DNA of 64,000 nucleotides from Plazaster borealis (Eukaryota > Echinodermata > Asteroidea > Forcipulatida > Labidiasteridae): NCBI GenBank assembly GCA_021014325.1, contig CM037463.1, positions 4,707,001-4,771,000 of the forward strand. Direction: 5' to 3'. Shown piece after piece: positions 60,801 through 62,140 of the stretch (the first letter of the stretch is position 1; the number at the start of each line of letters is the position of its first letter). The notes beneath the pieces are model-generated. The model was not told where the DNA came from. It was given only the letters and a program-made list of their open reading frames with translations, and did no database searches. The translations under genes were made by a program, and so were the position numbers.

Positions 60801-61796
60801 AGGAGAAGGATTTTCTTTTTTTGAATTCGTGTGGTAAACATGAGGTACACAAATCTTGAGTAGACACTGTGCTTAACATCAGAAGTGTGTAGTTCTTGTA
60901 GTATAAATACTTTTTTATTGAAAGCAAGTGTGGTACTTGTGAAATGATAAGTTGCTTCTGAAAAGTTGTCCAATGAATGTTCTTACTTTTGTTAATTGTT
61001 TAATTGTCTAAAATACCATTAGTTCTGGTCCATCTTCATAGCTTAAAAGTATCCGAACAATTCCCAGGTGTGTACAGGACTTGGACCTTAATCCTGAAGA
61101 CTACAAATTATCTTCAAGAAAACTTGAATCCTCGATTCTGATTGGTCCATCCACAGCAACAAGAACATGATATAAATGAAAGCGTGGGCCATATCAAATC
61201 CTGTTCTATAAATCACAGTTCTAACTCTGCGTATTGCGCTGTGTAAGCTAAGCATCAAATTTGCTTGAAGATAAATTTCGGCTCTACCCCGATCTGAGGC
61301 GGAATTCAAACCAGGGTCCAAAGAGGTGAAAGGCAGGGAAGAAACTACCGAGTCAACCTGATTACCTGCACACACGGTTCTGCTCTAATCTGAGGCGGGA
61401 TTCAAACCAGGATCCACAGAGGTGAAAGGCAGGGAAGAAACAACTAAGCCAACCTGCTCCGATCTAAGGCGGGATTCAAACCAGGGTCCACAGAGGTGAA
61501 AGGCAGGGAAGAAACAACCTGATCACCTGTGACACAAGGTTCTCACTAAGTGTTCTTATCCCAAGCAGCTCGATCAAGCGCCCTGCAAAACAATAATATA
61601 TGAGCACAACAACTTACCTTCACGTAGTCGTACACACAGTTTGCTCCCTCCAAGTTGAAGTCCAGAAACGTGAGTTGCACTCGGTGCTCGTCAGCGACCG
61701 TGATGAGCCATGTACAGTCGGTGTAATGGGGGTAGGCGCTGGGATAGTTGGGTGAATGGAAGTCACCTGATGGCGTGGAGTAGTTACCACCACAGC
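22261..61796 (-). CDS. CUBN: Cubilin-like multi-CUB receptor gene, internal part (18 CUB domains, 35 exons)
   Basis: The joined exons read as an uninterrupted series of CUB domains, each with CGG near its start, two Cys pairs, a (Y/F)DY(L/V/I) strand and a (T/S)DxS loop, at about 110-129 residues per domain. CUB-only tandem arrays of this size are known from cubilin, an extracellular endocytic receptor that binds ligands such as intrinsic factor-B12 and lipoproteins together with amnionless; those functions are family knowledge, not visible here. Borders between domains are always phase 1, and each CUB1-15 exon pair sums to a multiple of three, supporting the splicing model. CUB1-15 encode 1766 residues and CUB1-16 about 1883. 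No start codon, signal peptide or EGF repeats are in the window, so the 5' part lies beyond the right edge. Exon 32 ends at an in-frame TAG, so two units (26944-61796 and 22261-25917) are possible. A cubilin paralogue is an alternative. Confidence 0.85.
22830..23065 (+). mobile_element. tRNA-headed SINE, family K, copy 1
   Basis: It has a B box in GATCCCGGTTCGAATCTCGC and downstream TCCCACATCTAAAACTGAAA and GGCTAGTATAGTGATTAAG, shared with the copy at 53.2 kb. Lies in the intron between exons 34 and 35. Confidence 0.7.
23428..23532. mobile_element. Short inverted-repeat element, family J, copy 3
   Basis: The right end GCCGCCAATCCGGACGCAGC is the inverse of the family terminus at 17.7 kb, and the left part has CAGCTATGGCTAAGG against CAAGCCATAGCTGC. 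It ends about 47 bp from the exon 34 donor. Confidence 0.65.
23579..23750 (-). CDS. Exon 34: CUB17, second half
   Basis: It starts VYDGVDDSTPVLYS after CACCAACAG. LCGVYLPDP (Cys4), FVTDESVTFAGFDITYTS follow. It ends TCA-G|GTACGT in phase 1. The 2-kb intron before it carries (TGACAA)n and poly(A). Confidence 0.87.
23941..23980 (+). repeat. (TGACAA)n microsatellite
   Basis: Six perfect or near-perfect hexamers of TGACAA in the intron between exons 33 and 34. Confidence 0.9.
24609..24775 (+). mobile_element. MITE family G, partial copy
   Basis: It starts CAGAGATGCCAACATTGAAT and shares AAAAAGAGTAGCACCGC and CAGCGAAAATC with the complete copy at 27.7 kb. The right terminus is not present in recognisable form. 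Confidence 0.6.
24812..24840 (+). repeat. Poly(A) run
   Basis: About 29 A residues in a row in the intron between exons 33 and 34, close to the decayed G-family element. Confidence 0.9.
25300..25415. repeat. Interspersed repeat I, copy 1
   Basis: It contains GAATGTATGCTGTACAAGG and a CACTGCGGAGCCAGTCTCT-like stretch also seen near 44640-44760. Upstream is a CpG-rich patch with the self-complementary CGATCGCTGCAGCGATCG-like core. Confidence 0.5.
25736..25917 (-). CDS. Exon 33: CUB17, first half
   Basis: The acceptor CCATGACAG gives phase 1 DCSKGYTGTNGRVTSPG, with CSK in place of CGG. HDVHDCRITI (Cys2) and FNVEFSSGCQYDKLD (calcium Glu, Cys3, Asp) follow, and the donor GAT|GTAAGT is phase 0. 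The acceptor tract is poor in pyrimidines. Confidence 0.82.
26570..26920 (-). mobile_element. MITE family Q, copy beside the exon 32 stop
   Basis: The ends AAAAGGTATTATACAGGAT and ATCCTGTTTAATACCTT are inverted copies, and inside lies ACATGCTGAACATTGTGCAT. Its right end is 24 bp from the TAG that closes exon 32, in the place where the intron should begin. Confidence 0.75.
26944..27087 (-). CDS. Exon 32: CUB16, second half, running into TAG
   Basis: After CCCATCAG it reads TNGQTLRYCGLDVPP (Cys4), FMTDVSSSGTGFSLTYA, completing the CUB. Where every earlier unit has N-G|GT(A/G)AG(T/C) in phase 1, this one reads GCC ATA GCG AGT TAG. Either the coding region ends here with ...TYAIAS, or a donor has been lost. 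A GC donor (ATA|GCGAGT) would be phase 0 and would not join exon 33 in frame. The end is drawn at the stop codon. Confidence 0.72.
   Translation of the reverse strand, partial: TNGQTLRYCGLDVPPVFDTAGRTAKIYFMTDVSSSGTGFSLTYAIAS
27695..27942 (+). mobile_element. MITE family G (hAT-like ends)
   Basis: The inverted ends are CAGAGATGCCAAC and GTGGCATCTCTG. CAGRG-starting ends of this kind are typical of hAT elements (family knowledge). It ends about 50 bp from the exon 31 donor. Confidence 0.65.
27993..28204 (-). CDS. Exon 31: CUB16, first half
   Basis: It begins PICGGSFNATDVAQ, with NAT a possible glycosylation site. PHNTRCTWYIDAPDD (Cys2) and FDVEDQTNCNYDYLEF (calcium Glu, Cys3, Asp) follow, to RDFPE and donor GAG|GTAAAG in phase 0. 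Confidence 0.9.
28253..28447. mobile_element. Palindromic MITE family C, copy 2
   Basis: TGGGCCCAATTTCATAGAGC to GCAGCTCTATGAAATTGGCC, well preserved. It begins about 49 bp on the acceptor side of exon 31. Confidence 0.88.
28448..29194. other. Intron 30-31, remaining sequence
   Basis: No exon seen; open frames of 69-84 codons are intronic. Around 28950-29150 a segment (CATGCACCATTTATTTTAAT ... TTTCTGAAGGGATTTAAACC) recurs near 56.22-56.44 kb, so it is interspersed repeat. Confidence 0.5.
29195..29357 (-). CDS. Exon 30: CUB15, second half
   Basis: It starts IHDGYGNVSPLVG after TTACTGCAG. VFCGQTPPAV (Cys4), FFTDSSVNQAGFTLNYAS follow, and the donor is GAT-C|GTAAGT in phase 1. The 1.7-kb intron before it holds a nested inverted-repeat element. 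Confidence 0.9.
29692..30670. mobile_element. Nested inverted-repeat elements in intron 29-30
   Basis: The outer arms TTTCAACATGTGAATGGACA (29695) and TGTCCATTCACATGTTGGAA (30646) are inverted copies. The inner arms GCCCGTTTCACACGAG (29911) and CTCGTGTGAAAAGGGC (30621) are another inverted pair. The inner pair looks like a MITE inserted into an older element. Confidence 0.7.
30752..30947. mobile_element. hAT-like MITE, family R, copy 1
   Basis: It starts CAGAGCTGCCAAC and ends GTTGGCAGTTCTG. Inside are several ATCAGGGAGAT motifs and GGAAAGATTGGTTTGCTTTC. A second copy is at 60.39-60.58 kb. Confidence 0.78.
31088..31278 (-). CDS. Exon 29: CUB15, first half
   Basis: It begins GCGGILNAPTGTISS. 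The usual SPNYP is replaced by SVDVDSDGNYENN before LDCMWYI (Cys2). FAIEDNFGTCPYDYLE holds the calcium Glu, Cys3 and Asp. The donor is GAG|GTGAGG in phase 0. Confidence 0.89.
31349..31703 (+). mobile_element. MITE family A, copy 2
   Basis: TTAAAGGCGCTGTACATG to ACGTGTACGATGCCTTTAA, with GAGAGCTGTTGATAGTATAA inside. It begins 71 bp on the acceptor side of exon 29. Confidence 0.85.
31704..32584. other. Intron 28-29, remaining sequence
   Basis: No exon seen. The region is less A/T-rich than average. A lone family C end (AAGCAGCGCCGTGAAATGGG) lies at 32537-32556, about 25 bp from the exon 28 donor. Confidence 0.45.
32585..32808 (-). CDS. Exon 28: CUB14, second part
   Basis: Phase 2 joining makes KFSSMDIEPHPSCNYDYIE (calcium Glu, Cys3, Asp). 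QRLCGTTPPAD (Cys4), FVSDIS and DGFVAAYQEVI follow. It ends ATT-G|GTAAGT in phase 1. Confidence 0.9.
33462..33735 (+). mobile_element. tRNA-headed SINE, family E, copy 1
   Basis: It has a B-box-like CGATTCCCGGTTGGGCC, then GTGCCACGAGGGGTTTGG, GATCTCTGGCTGT and GATGTGGCTGGCTGCCAAA, ending CCTCCCAAATTATTATT. It matches the copy at 61.8-62.1 kb in inverse orientation. Adjacent to exon 27's donor. Confidence 0.75.
33756..33882 (-). CDS. Exon 27: CUB14, first part
   Basis: It begins GCGGTFTAPTGVIQTPTH. HSQNCSWIITV holds Cys2 and a possible NCS glycosylation site. It ends in DGRSVSL with donor CTC-AA|GTAAGA in phase 2. Confidence 0.87.
33924..34060 (+). mobile_element. Fragment related to MITE families A and B
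   Basis: GACTTGGTAAGAAGCACTGC and AGTATAAACTATTTTGAGAG are shared with a fragment at 45.74-45.84 kb and loosely with families A and B. Confidence 0.55.
34468..34653 (-). CDS. Exon 26: CUB13, second part
   Basis: Two possible acceptors lie close together (TTTTTAG and TTTCAAG); only the first keeps frame, giving VSSNCNFDGLRIWAGTD (Cys3). NICGDQTPES (Cys4) and FYSDSSVNDVGFGLDFEP follow. The donor CCA-G|GTCGGT is non-consensus at +3 to +5 but is the only in-phase choice. Confidence 0.84.
35182..35340 (-). CDS. Exon 25: CUB13, first part
   Basis: It begins GCGATFTGVTSGRIVSPG, with QLTCDYLINW at the Cys2 site and an unusual strand TPLQSLGMLFSDPFGIE carrying the calcium Glu. It ends GAA-G|GTGAGA in phase 1. 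Confidence 0.87.
35755..36128 (+). repeat. Tandem repeat, units of about 63-81 bp, in intron 24-25
   Basis: Five units contain TACTAGATTGTATCTCCACC, ATGCAAAGTTTCAAATCCTA and CATGTACATGGTGTTACTGC. The array ends about 40 bp from the exon 24 donor. Confidence 0.85.
36167..36323 (-). CDS. Exon 24: CUB12, second half, Cys4 lost
   Basis: It starts VNDGSSSNDTLLG. Where other domains read (Y/F)CGTTAP, this one reads TYSGTTAPA, so Cys4 is Ser. FRTDASNQGTGFQASWSV follows, ending GTA-G|GTGGGT in phase 1. Loss of Cys4 matches loss of Cys3 in exon 23. Confidence 0.87.
36380..36760 (+). mobile_element. LINE-like 3' tails
   Basis: CAGCCTTTGGCTGCGATGTT...TTTTTAATAAACTAAACC is followed by a related CAGCCACCCCGGTGGCTGCC...CCAATAAACCATAAAA and (TAA)n. 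It looks like two stacked 3' untranslated tails of retrotransposons in intron 23-24. Confidence 0.5.
37082..37251 (-). CDS. Exon 23: CUB12, first half, Cys3 lost
   Basis: It begins GCGGTFHGNTGTFKSNNF and has NEECVWVL (Cys2), then DASFNVASGDSIQ, where the Cys3-YDY loop is shortened and has neither the Cys nor the calcium Glu. The donor CAG|GTCAGT is phase 0. The frame is confirmed by clean joining with exon 24. Confidence 0.86.
37429..37827 (+). mobile_element. MITE family B, copy 3
   Basis: GAGGGATTGTATACGTTTGG to CAAACGTATACAGACCCTTT, with CGAAAATCTGGAGCGGTTAT inside. It abuts directly a family D SINE. Confidence 0.87.
37828..38071 (-). mobile_element. tRNA-headed SINE, family D, copy 2
   Basis: The minus strand reads CGTGGCCGAGCGGTTTAGTG, GTGGGTTCGAATCCCGGTCA and GACACTTGTGTCCTTGAGCA, a tRNA-like A box and B box followed by the family body. 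It ends 63 bp from the exon 22 donor. Confidence 0.82.
38134..38368 (-). CDS. Exon 22: CUB11, second part
   Basis: After CCCCCACAG it reads LTFTSFDIELHPKCQYDYL (calcium Glu, Cys3, Asp). NPWCGSTAPPS (Cys4), FMTDSSES and GGFRLEWSTDTR follow, ending AGA-G|GTATGC in phase 1. Confidence 0.9.
38502..38623 (-). CDS. Exon 21: CUB11, first part
   Basis: A 122-base exon without a long open frame of its own, recognised by content: RCGGVVTGSSGVITSPNF, then NDHCAWLIQAPAG (Cys2) and TTVT. The donor ACG|GTAAGA is phase 0. Exon 22 continues the same strand with LTFTSFDIE. Confidence 0.87.
38703..38870. mobile_element. Palindromic MITE family C, diverged copy 3
   Basis: CCTAATTTCATGAGGCTGC to AAAAAGAAATGGGCC, with GTTACCAGCCAAAATAC inside. 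Confidence 0.6.
39236..40095 (+). repeat. Minisatellite, about 20-bp half units in 40-bp dimers
   Basis: About 40 half units alternate between GAATACTCTCTAGTAACTGT and GAATATTCTCTGGTAACTTT. Units are irregular at the left edge and homogeneous from about 39420 on. The array fills the intron between exons 20 and 21 up to 14 bp from the exon 20 donor. Confidence 0.93.
40109..40258 (-). CDS. Exon 20: CUB10, second part
   Basis: The acceptor TTCTCTGCAG joins in phase 1 to GSDSSADPVGTFCGP (Cys4). IVRFITDNTQ and GAGFKITYAAS follow, with donor TCT-C|GTAAGT in phase 1. The 860-bp minisatellite starts only about 14 bp into the following intron. Confidence 0.88.
40809..41021 (-). CDS. Exon 19: CUB10, first part
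   Basis: It begins QCGAQIDISPGSQ after TTGTTCAG. It has NNLNCRW (Cys2), possible glycosylation at NYT and NSS, FDIEAGTNCRYDS (calcium Glu, Cys3, Asp) and VVVYA, ending GCA-G|GTAGGT in phase 1. A (TAA)n-tailed SINE begins about 30 bp on the acceptor side. Confidence 0.88.
41050..41493 (-). mobile_element. tRNA-headed SINE, family D, full-length copy with (TAA)n tail
   Basis: The minus strand has GTCGTGGCCGAGCGGATAAG (A box), GTGGGTTCGAATCCCAGTCG (B box), a long body with AAAGCCGTTGGTCCCGTGTG and CACCTTGTAAACCATTACAT, then GCGCTATACAAATACGTTAT and (TTA)n. It is the most complete SINE in the window, at about 440 bp. Confidence 0.85.
41870..42040. mobile_element. Palindromic MITE family C, copy 4
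   Basis: GGGCCCAATTTAATTATGC to GCAGCTCTATGAAATTGGGC; the left arm is partly rearranged. Contains TACCAGTCACAAATTGTAC. Confidence 0.78.
42394..42742 (-). mobile_element. MITE family F, copy 2
   Basis: TTAAAGCACATGTGTAACAT to TGTTATACACACCCTTTAA. It mirrors the copy at 44.2 kb in opposite orientation. It ends about 107 bp from the exon 18 donor. Confidence 0.75.
42849..43017 (-). CDS. Exon 18: CUB9, second half
   Basis: It starts VFNGLESDAPSFG after TCTGTTCAG. GRYCGNTAPQG (Cys4), FTTDGS and GGFSARYDSQDQS follow, and the donor is TCT-C|GTAAGC in phase 1. The open frame continues past the donor to a TAA, but phase 1 joining to exon 19 keeps the domain series intact. Confidence 0.87.
43352..43536 (-). 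CDS. Exon 17: CUB9, first half
   Basis: It begins VCGGDLSTATGSFTSPS and has SRVCEWRI (Cys2) and FELEGNGQSCNFDYIE (calcium Glu, Cys3, Asp). The longest open frame at this place is in another frame; the CUB frame runs acceptor CCTCAG to donor GAG|GTGAAA in phase 0. Confidence 0.88.
43700..44210 (+). mobile_element. Probable LINE 3' untranslated region
   Basis: T/G-rich sequence without frames ends in GATTTAAAATAAAATAAAAT. The composition and A-rich tail suggest the 3' end of a retrotransposon in intron 16-17. No coding remnant is attached, so the call is tentative. Confidence 0.4.
44211..44549 (+). mobile_element. MITE family F, copy 3
   Basis: CATTGGTAAGAGTAAAAATA to CAATTACCAATGTGACACAT, with GCGAAATGAGTAAAACAATT inside. 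Confidence 0.75.
44637..44765. repeat. Interspersed repeat I, copy 2
   Basis: CTGCGGAGCCAGTCTCTC and GTAGAATGTATGCTGTACAA are shared with 25300-25415. Confidence 0.55.
45115..45255 (-). CDS. Exon 16: CUB8, second part
   Basis: The acceptor TACTCTTCCAG joins in phase 1 to AFELARVCGSSAP (Cys4). FTTDASQAGAGFSLSFQ follows, ending GAA-G|GTAATG in phase 1. Together with exon 15 it totals exactly 120 codons. Confidence 0.88.
45421..45633 (+). pseudogene. LINE reverse-transcriptase C-terminus remnant, copy 1
   Basis: A plus-strand frame of 70 codons ends at TGA and contains YGDRAFSNISSRLWNSLPQH and LKTHLFRLAFKHNE. This R(A/S)FS-(x)n-RLWNSLP-(x)n-LKTHLF arrangement is the usual C-terminus of CR1/L2/Jockey-like non-LTR retrotransposons. 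It is followed by (TTA)n at about 45702-45722. It is 5'-truncated and lies antisense in the intron between exons 14 and 15-16. Confidence 0.8.
45744..45840 (+). mobile_element. Fragment related to MITE families A and B
   Basis: AGAAGCACTGCAGCTGTTGA and AACTATTTTGAGAGAGGGAT match the fragment at 33.92-34.06 kb. Lies about 60 bp from the exon 15 donor. Confidence 0.55.
45899..46117 (-). CDS. Exon 15: CUB8, first part
   Basis: It begins ATCGGTVSGTSGVITSPS with SNLDCMWTV (Cys2). The calcium Glu is missing (FNVINSAADCSSGD), and Cys3 is spaced two residues further from the Asp than usual. The exon runs past LRVYDGRNSS and ends TCA-G|GTGATT in phase 1, a weaker donor than its neighbours. Confidence 0.85.
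46208..46584 (+). mobile_element. MITE family A, copy 3
   Basis: TTTAAAGGTATCGTACACG to CGTGTTCAGTGTCTTTAA, with AAGCAACGGAGAGCTGTTGA inside. Well preserved. Confidence 0.87.
47208..47570 (-). mobile_element. MITE family B, copy 4
   Basis: GGGTCTGTATACGTTTGG to CCAAATGTATACAACCCCTT, with GCGTGGACATAACCGCTCCA inside. It ends 41 bp from the exon 14 donor. Confidence 0.87.
47611..47789 (-). CDS. Exon 14: CUB7, second part
   Basis: Phase 2 joining gives SCDFDYLQVLDGADQ (Cys3). The exon includes SKLCGTTVPDTV (Cys4), RTDASV and PGFKVTATI, and ends ATT-G|GTAAGT in phase 1. Confidence 0.9.
47894..48178 (+). pseudogene. LINE reverse-transcriptase C-terminus remnant, copy 2
   Basis: The plus-strand frame reads DRSFSYAGPSLWNALPLNL, then LSSFKTNLKTHLFSLGFKY and runs to TAG at 48176. 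It has the same C-terminal signature as the remnant at 45.4 kb but diverged in sequence, so it comes from a different element. An ATTACTATTATTACTACTAT tail lies inside the frame. Antisense in intron 13-14. Confidence 0.75.
48534..48708 (-). CDS. Exon 13: CUB7, first part
   Basis: It opens GCGGQVTLTDAIPSSE and has SPNYPNNYPLNIECIW (Cys2) and FYIEPHF with the calcium Glu. The donor TTC-AG|GTGAAG is phase 2 and falls just before Cys3, which starts the next exon. Confidence 0.88.
48930..49315 (-). mobile_element. MITE family B, copy 5
   Basis: GTTTGTATACGTTTGGTAAT to CAAACGTATACAATCCCTTT, with family-specific GGACATAAACACTC and CTTGGTAAGAAGTA. Confidence 0.87.
49758..49925. mobile_element. Palindromic MITE family C, copy 5
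   Basis: GGGCCCAATTTCATAGAGC on the left; the right end is shortened to TTTTTGGGCCC. Contains CAGTCACAAATTGTACAATG. Confidence 0.8.
50033..50213 (-). CDS. Exon 12: CUB6, second half
   Basis: It starts VLNGGDVSSPPLGSS (phase 0) and has GRYCGTRAP (Cys4), FRSDNS and RGFSLTYHAMQQ, ending CAA-G|GTCAGT in phase 1. The donor is slightly weak at position +3. The domain totals 122 residues. Confidence 0.87.
50240..50386 (-). mobile_element. SINE family D, 3' part only
   Basis: Matches the body and 3' end of the 41.1-kb copy (TATAGCGCTTTTCACT, GAAGTATGAGACCTATTC, ATGGTTTACAAGGTGCT on the plus strand). Confidence 0.6.
50756..51107 (+). mobile_element. MITE family Q, copy 3
   Basis: TAAAGGCATTATACAGGATT to AATCCTGTATAATACCTTTA, inverted ends of about 20 bp. 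Contains CAGCATGTAAACACATTGTC. It ends 65 bp from the exon 11 donor. Confidence 0.8.
51172..51356 (-). CDS. Exon 11: CUB6, first half
   Basis: It begins FCGGYINSQLGVITSPQ and has TNNQDCTWVIEA (Cys2) and STNCVNDYVQ (Cys3). The calcium-site strand reads DFNIQS, with Gln where Glu is usual, so calcium binding by this CUB is doubtful. The donor is CAG|GTTAGT in phase 0. Confidence 0.88.
51913..52027 (-). repeat. Interspersed repeat M, copy 2
   Basis: Inverse of 7229-7342. Flanked by (CA)n runs at about 51910-51925 and 52101-52120. Open frames on both strands here are repeat-derived. Confidence 0.68.
52346..52501 (-). CDS. Exon 10: CUB5, second half
   Basis: The acceptor TTTTTCACCAG joins in phase 1 to GDTIDTATSLGRFCGR (Cys4). 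The exon continues with SNMMLAVFHSDGSV, the possible glycosylation site NGT, and GFRASYQT, ending ACC-T|GTAAGT in phase 1. The open frame seen from an internal Met is only part of the exon. Confidence 0.88.
52731..52891 (-). mobile_element. MITE family B, truncated copy 6
   Basis: Only one half is present, from GCTTGGACATAACCGCTCCA to AAACGTATACGATCCCTTTA. It ends 73 bp from the exon 9 donor. Confidence 0.82.
52964..53161 (-). CDS. Exon 9: CUB5, first half
   Basis: It opens QCGANLLAGETAQ after TTCCTTGCAG. It includes SPNFPNGYDPNLDCQW (Cys2), the possible glycosylation site NVS, SLEAHPSCLYDYVELFN (Cys3, calcium Glu and Asp), and donor AAT-G|GTGAGA in phase 1. Confidence 0.9.
53207..53375 (+). 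mobile_element. SINE family K, copy 2
   Basis: TCCCACATCTAAAACTGAAA and TGGCTAGTATAATGATTAAG match the copy at 22.8-23.1 kb. It starts about 45 bp on the acceptor side of exon 9. Confidence 0.68.
53607..53808 (-). CDS. Exon 8: CUB4, second half plus Pro-rich linker
   Basis: It starts VYDGPDTSSPN after TTTCTATAG and has TVCGTTLPDA (Cys4) and RTDSSV. The usual GF is GW (PGWLVEW). After the domain it adds VSGSLTVPPPTLPPG, a Pro/Thr linker not seen between other CUBs here, before GGC-C|GTAAGT (phase 1). It makes CUB4 the longest unit (387 bases for the pair). Confidence 0.88.
53930..54010 (-). mobile_element. tRNA-derived SINE head
   Basis: On the minus strand: TAGCTCGGTGGTCTAGTGGT (A box) and GTCGTGGGTTGGAATCCCAC (B box), with tRNA-like arm spacing. 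Flanking sequence does not close an acceptor stem, so I read it as a SINE head, not a tRNA gene. Confidence 0.6.
54166..54350 (-). CDS. Exon 7: CUB4, first half, first disulfide lost
   Basis: The usual CGG start reads FGGDLIAPTGQ (codon TTC), and the usual Cys2 position reads NNMDVMWTI, so both partners of the first disulfide are replaced. Cys3 (NSQCIFDAFE) and the calcium Glu (FSVEP) remain. Start is phase 1, and the donor GAG|GTGAGT is phase 0. The frame is open throughout, so this is not simple decay. Confidence 0.88.
55343..55536 (-). CDS. Exon 6: CUB3, second part
   Basis: It joins in phase 2 to give SVFNLEANCNTDYLEARVG, with the calcium Glu, Cys3 and Asp. FCGPRRPSN (Cys4), the possible glycosylation site NLT, SDPA and GVGFLANF follow. 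It ends CTA-G|GTAATC in phase 1. Confidence 0.88.
55652..55850. mobile_element. Palindromic MITE family C, copy 6
   Basis: GAGCCCAATTTCCTAGAGC to GCAGCTCTATGAAATTTTGC, with AGTAGCTAAGCATAAAC inside. Confidence 0.82.
56517..56649 (-). CDS. Exon 5: CUB3, first part
   Basis: It opens VCGADFSGQSG after a T-rich acceptor tract and contains SPAYPASYPGDTECVW (Cys2) and QVQVSF. The donor is TTT-AG|GTATGT in phase 2. A competing in-frame GTATCT lies ten bases upstream, but only the chosen donor restores frame with exon 6. Confidence 0.85.
56710..57160. mobile_element. Inverted-repeat element, family O
   Basis: The left arm (GTTTTGTGATTCACTCATTT and flanks, to GAGTCC) and the right arm (GGACTCTACC... 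AAATGAGTGCATCACAAAAC) pair over about 55 bp. A lone right arm is present at about 48225-48290. Lies about 60 bp from exon 5's acceptor. Confidence 0.75.
57182..57577 (+). mobile_element. MITE family B, copy 7
   Basis: TTAAAGGGAAAGTATACCTT to AAAGTATACCTTCCCTTTAA, with AAATCTGGAGCGGTTATGTC inside. Confidence 0.87.
57840..57960 (+). mobile_element. tRNA-derived SINE head
   Basis: TAGCTCAGGTGGTAGAGCGC (A box) and GTCGCAGGTTCAAATTCCGC (B box) look like a tRNA, but the flanking 7-mers do not pair as an acceptor stem. A related piece lies near 48200-48235 (TGGCTCAGTTGGTAGAG). Confidence 0.6.
58192..58583 (+). mobile_element. MITE family B, copy 8
   Basis: GGGGTTGTATACGTTTGG to CAAACGTATACAGACCCTT, complete. 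It ends 75 bp from the exon 4 donor. Confidence 0.87.
58658..58900 (-). CDS. Exon 4: CUB2, remainder
   Basis: The acceptor TATTCAG joins in phase 1 to DRVTLSFSNMDIEQ. The exon carries GCEHDYVTLYEGND (Cys3), QYCGSS (Cys4), SDGF and GFRAVYS, and ends TCT-G|GTGAGC in phase 1. At 243 bases it is the longest exon of the array and carries the larger part of the domain, complementing the short exon 3. Confidence 0.9.
59727..59915. mobile_element. Palindromic MITE family C, copy 7
   Basis: CCTGGGCCCAATTTCATAAA to TTATGAAATTGGCCCCAGG. It ends about 13 bp from the exon 3 donor. Confidence 0.85.
59929..60042 (-). CDS. Exon 3: CUB2, first part
   Basis: A short exon of 114 bases coding CGGRLDATQTG through NQNCTWVIESPNPG, with Cys1 and Cys2. 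The internal intron falls soon after Cys2 in phase 1 (CCT-G|GTAAGT), much earlier than in CUB1. NCT is a possible N-glycosylation site. A palindromic MITE ends within about 15 bp of this donor. Confidence 0.88.
60391..60582. mobile_element. hAT-like MITE, family R, copy 2
   Basis: CAGAGCTACCAAC to GTTGGCAGCTCT, with GGAAAGATTGGTTTATTTTC and several ATCAGGGAGAT motifs. It ends about 17 bp from the exon 2 donor. Confidence 0.8.
60600..60762 (-). CDS. Exon 2: CUB1, second half
   Basis: The acceptor CCACCAG is followed in phase 0 by LFDGPSLDYP; the peptide has THCGNTLP (Cys4), SDSS (third calcium ligand) and GFHATYET. It ends ACT-G|GTGAGT in phase 1. A short inverted-repeat element ends about 17 bp inside the following intron. 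Confidence 0.9.
61280..61535 (-). repeat. Three tandem tRNA-like SINE heads
   Basis: Three units of about 75-100 bp; each on the minus strand has TTCTTCCCTGCCTTTCACCT then GG(A/T)(C/T)CCTGGTTTGAAT(C/T)CC(G)CC (B box). The same head begins SINE L at 12.8-13.1 kb. It lies in intron 1-2, a short way from the exon 1 donor. Confidence 0.75.
61618..61796 (-). CDS. Exon 1: CUB1, first half
   Basis: The acceptor ...TTCCAG precedes GC-TGT (phase 1) and the donor is AAG|GTAAGT (phase 0). The peptide starts CGGNYS, has SPNYPSAYPHYTDCTW (Cys2) and NLEGANCVYDY (Cys3), with the calcium-site Glu and Asp present. NYS is a possible N-glycosylation site. It is the most 5' exon seen; the 2.2 kb to the right edge is intron with repeats. 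Confidence 0.9.
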
Positions 61797-61810
61797 CTGG
61801 AACCAACAAA

Positions 61811-62140
61811 TATAATAATATAATAATAATTTGGGAGGCTAATCATCCTTACTGGCAGCTAAGAGCTGAATTGCGAAGGACGCGGCTACAACGTGTTCGA
61901 GAAGCAGGCATGCAAGGGCGCCTTTGGCAGCCAGCCACATCAACCCATTATGACCACGGAGCACAGCCAGAGATCGAAAGTGTTTGATTTTTTTCCGAGG
62001 GAGGAAAACCGGATGGTCTGGAAAACCCTCGTGGCACAGCAGAGAACCAACGCACAACTCAACTCACATATGGCCCTGGCCGGGTATCGAACCTGGGTCA
62101 CCTTGGTGAGAGGCGAGCGCTTTGCGCACAAGCCAACCAT
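61811..62140 (-). mobile_element. tRNA-headed SINE, family E, copy 2
   Basis: The minus strand has GACCCAGGTTCGATACCCGG (B box), GTGCCACGAGGGTTTTCC, GATGTGGCTGGCTGCCAAAG and a tail of AAATTATTATTATAT. It starts 15 bp on the acceptor side of exon 1. Confidence 0.8.
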
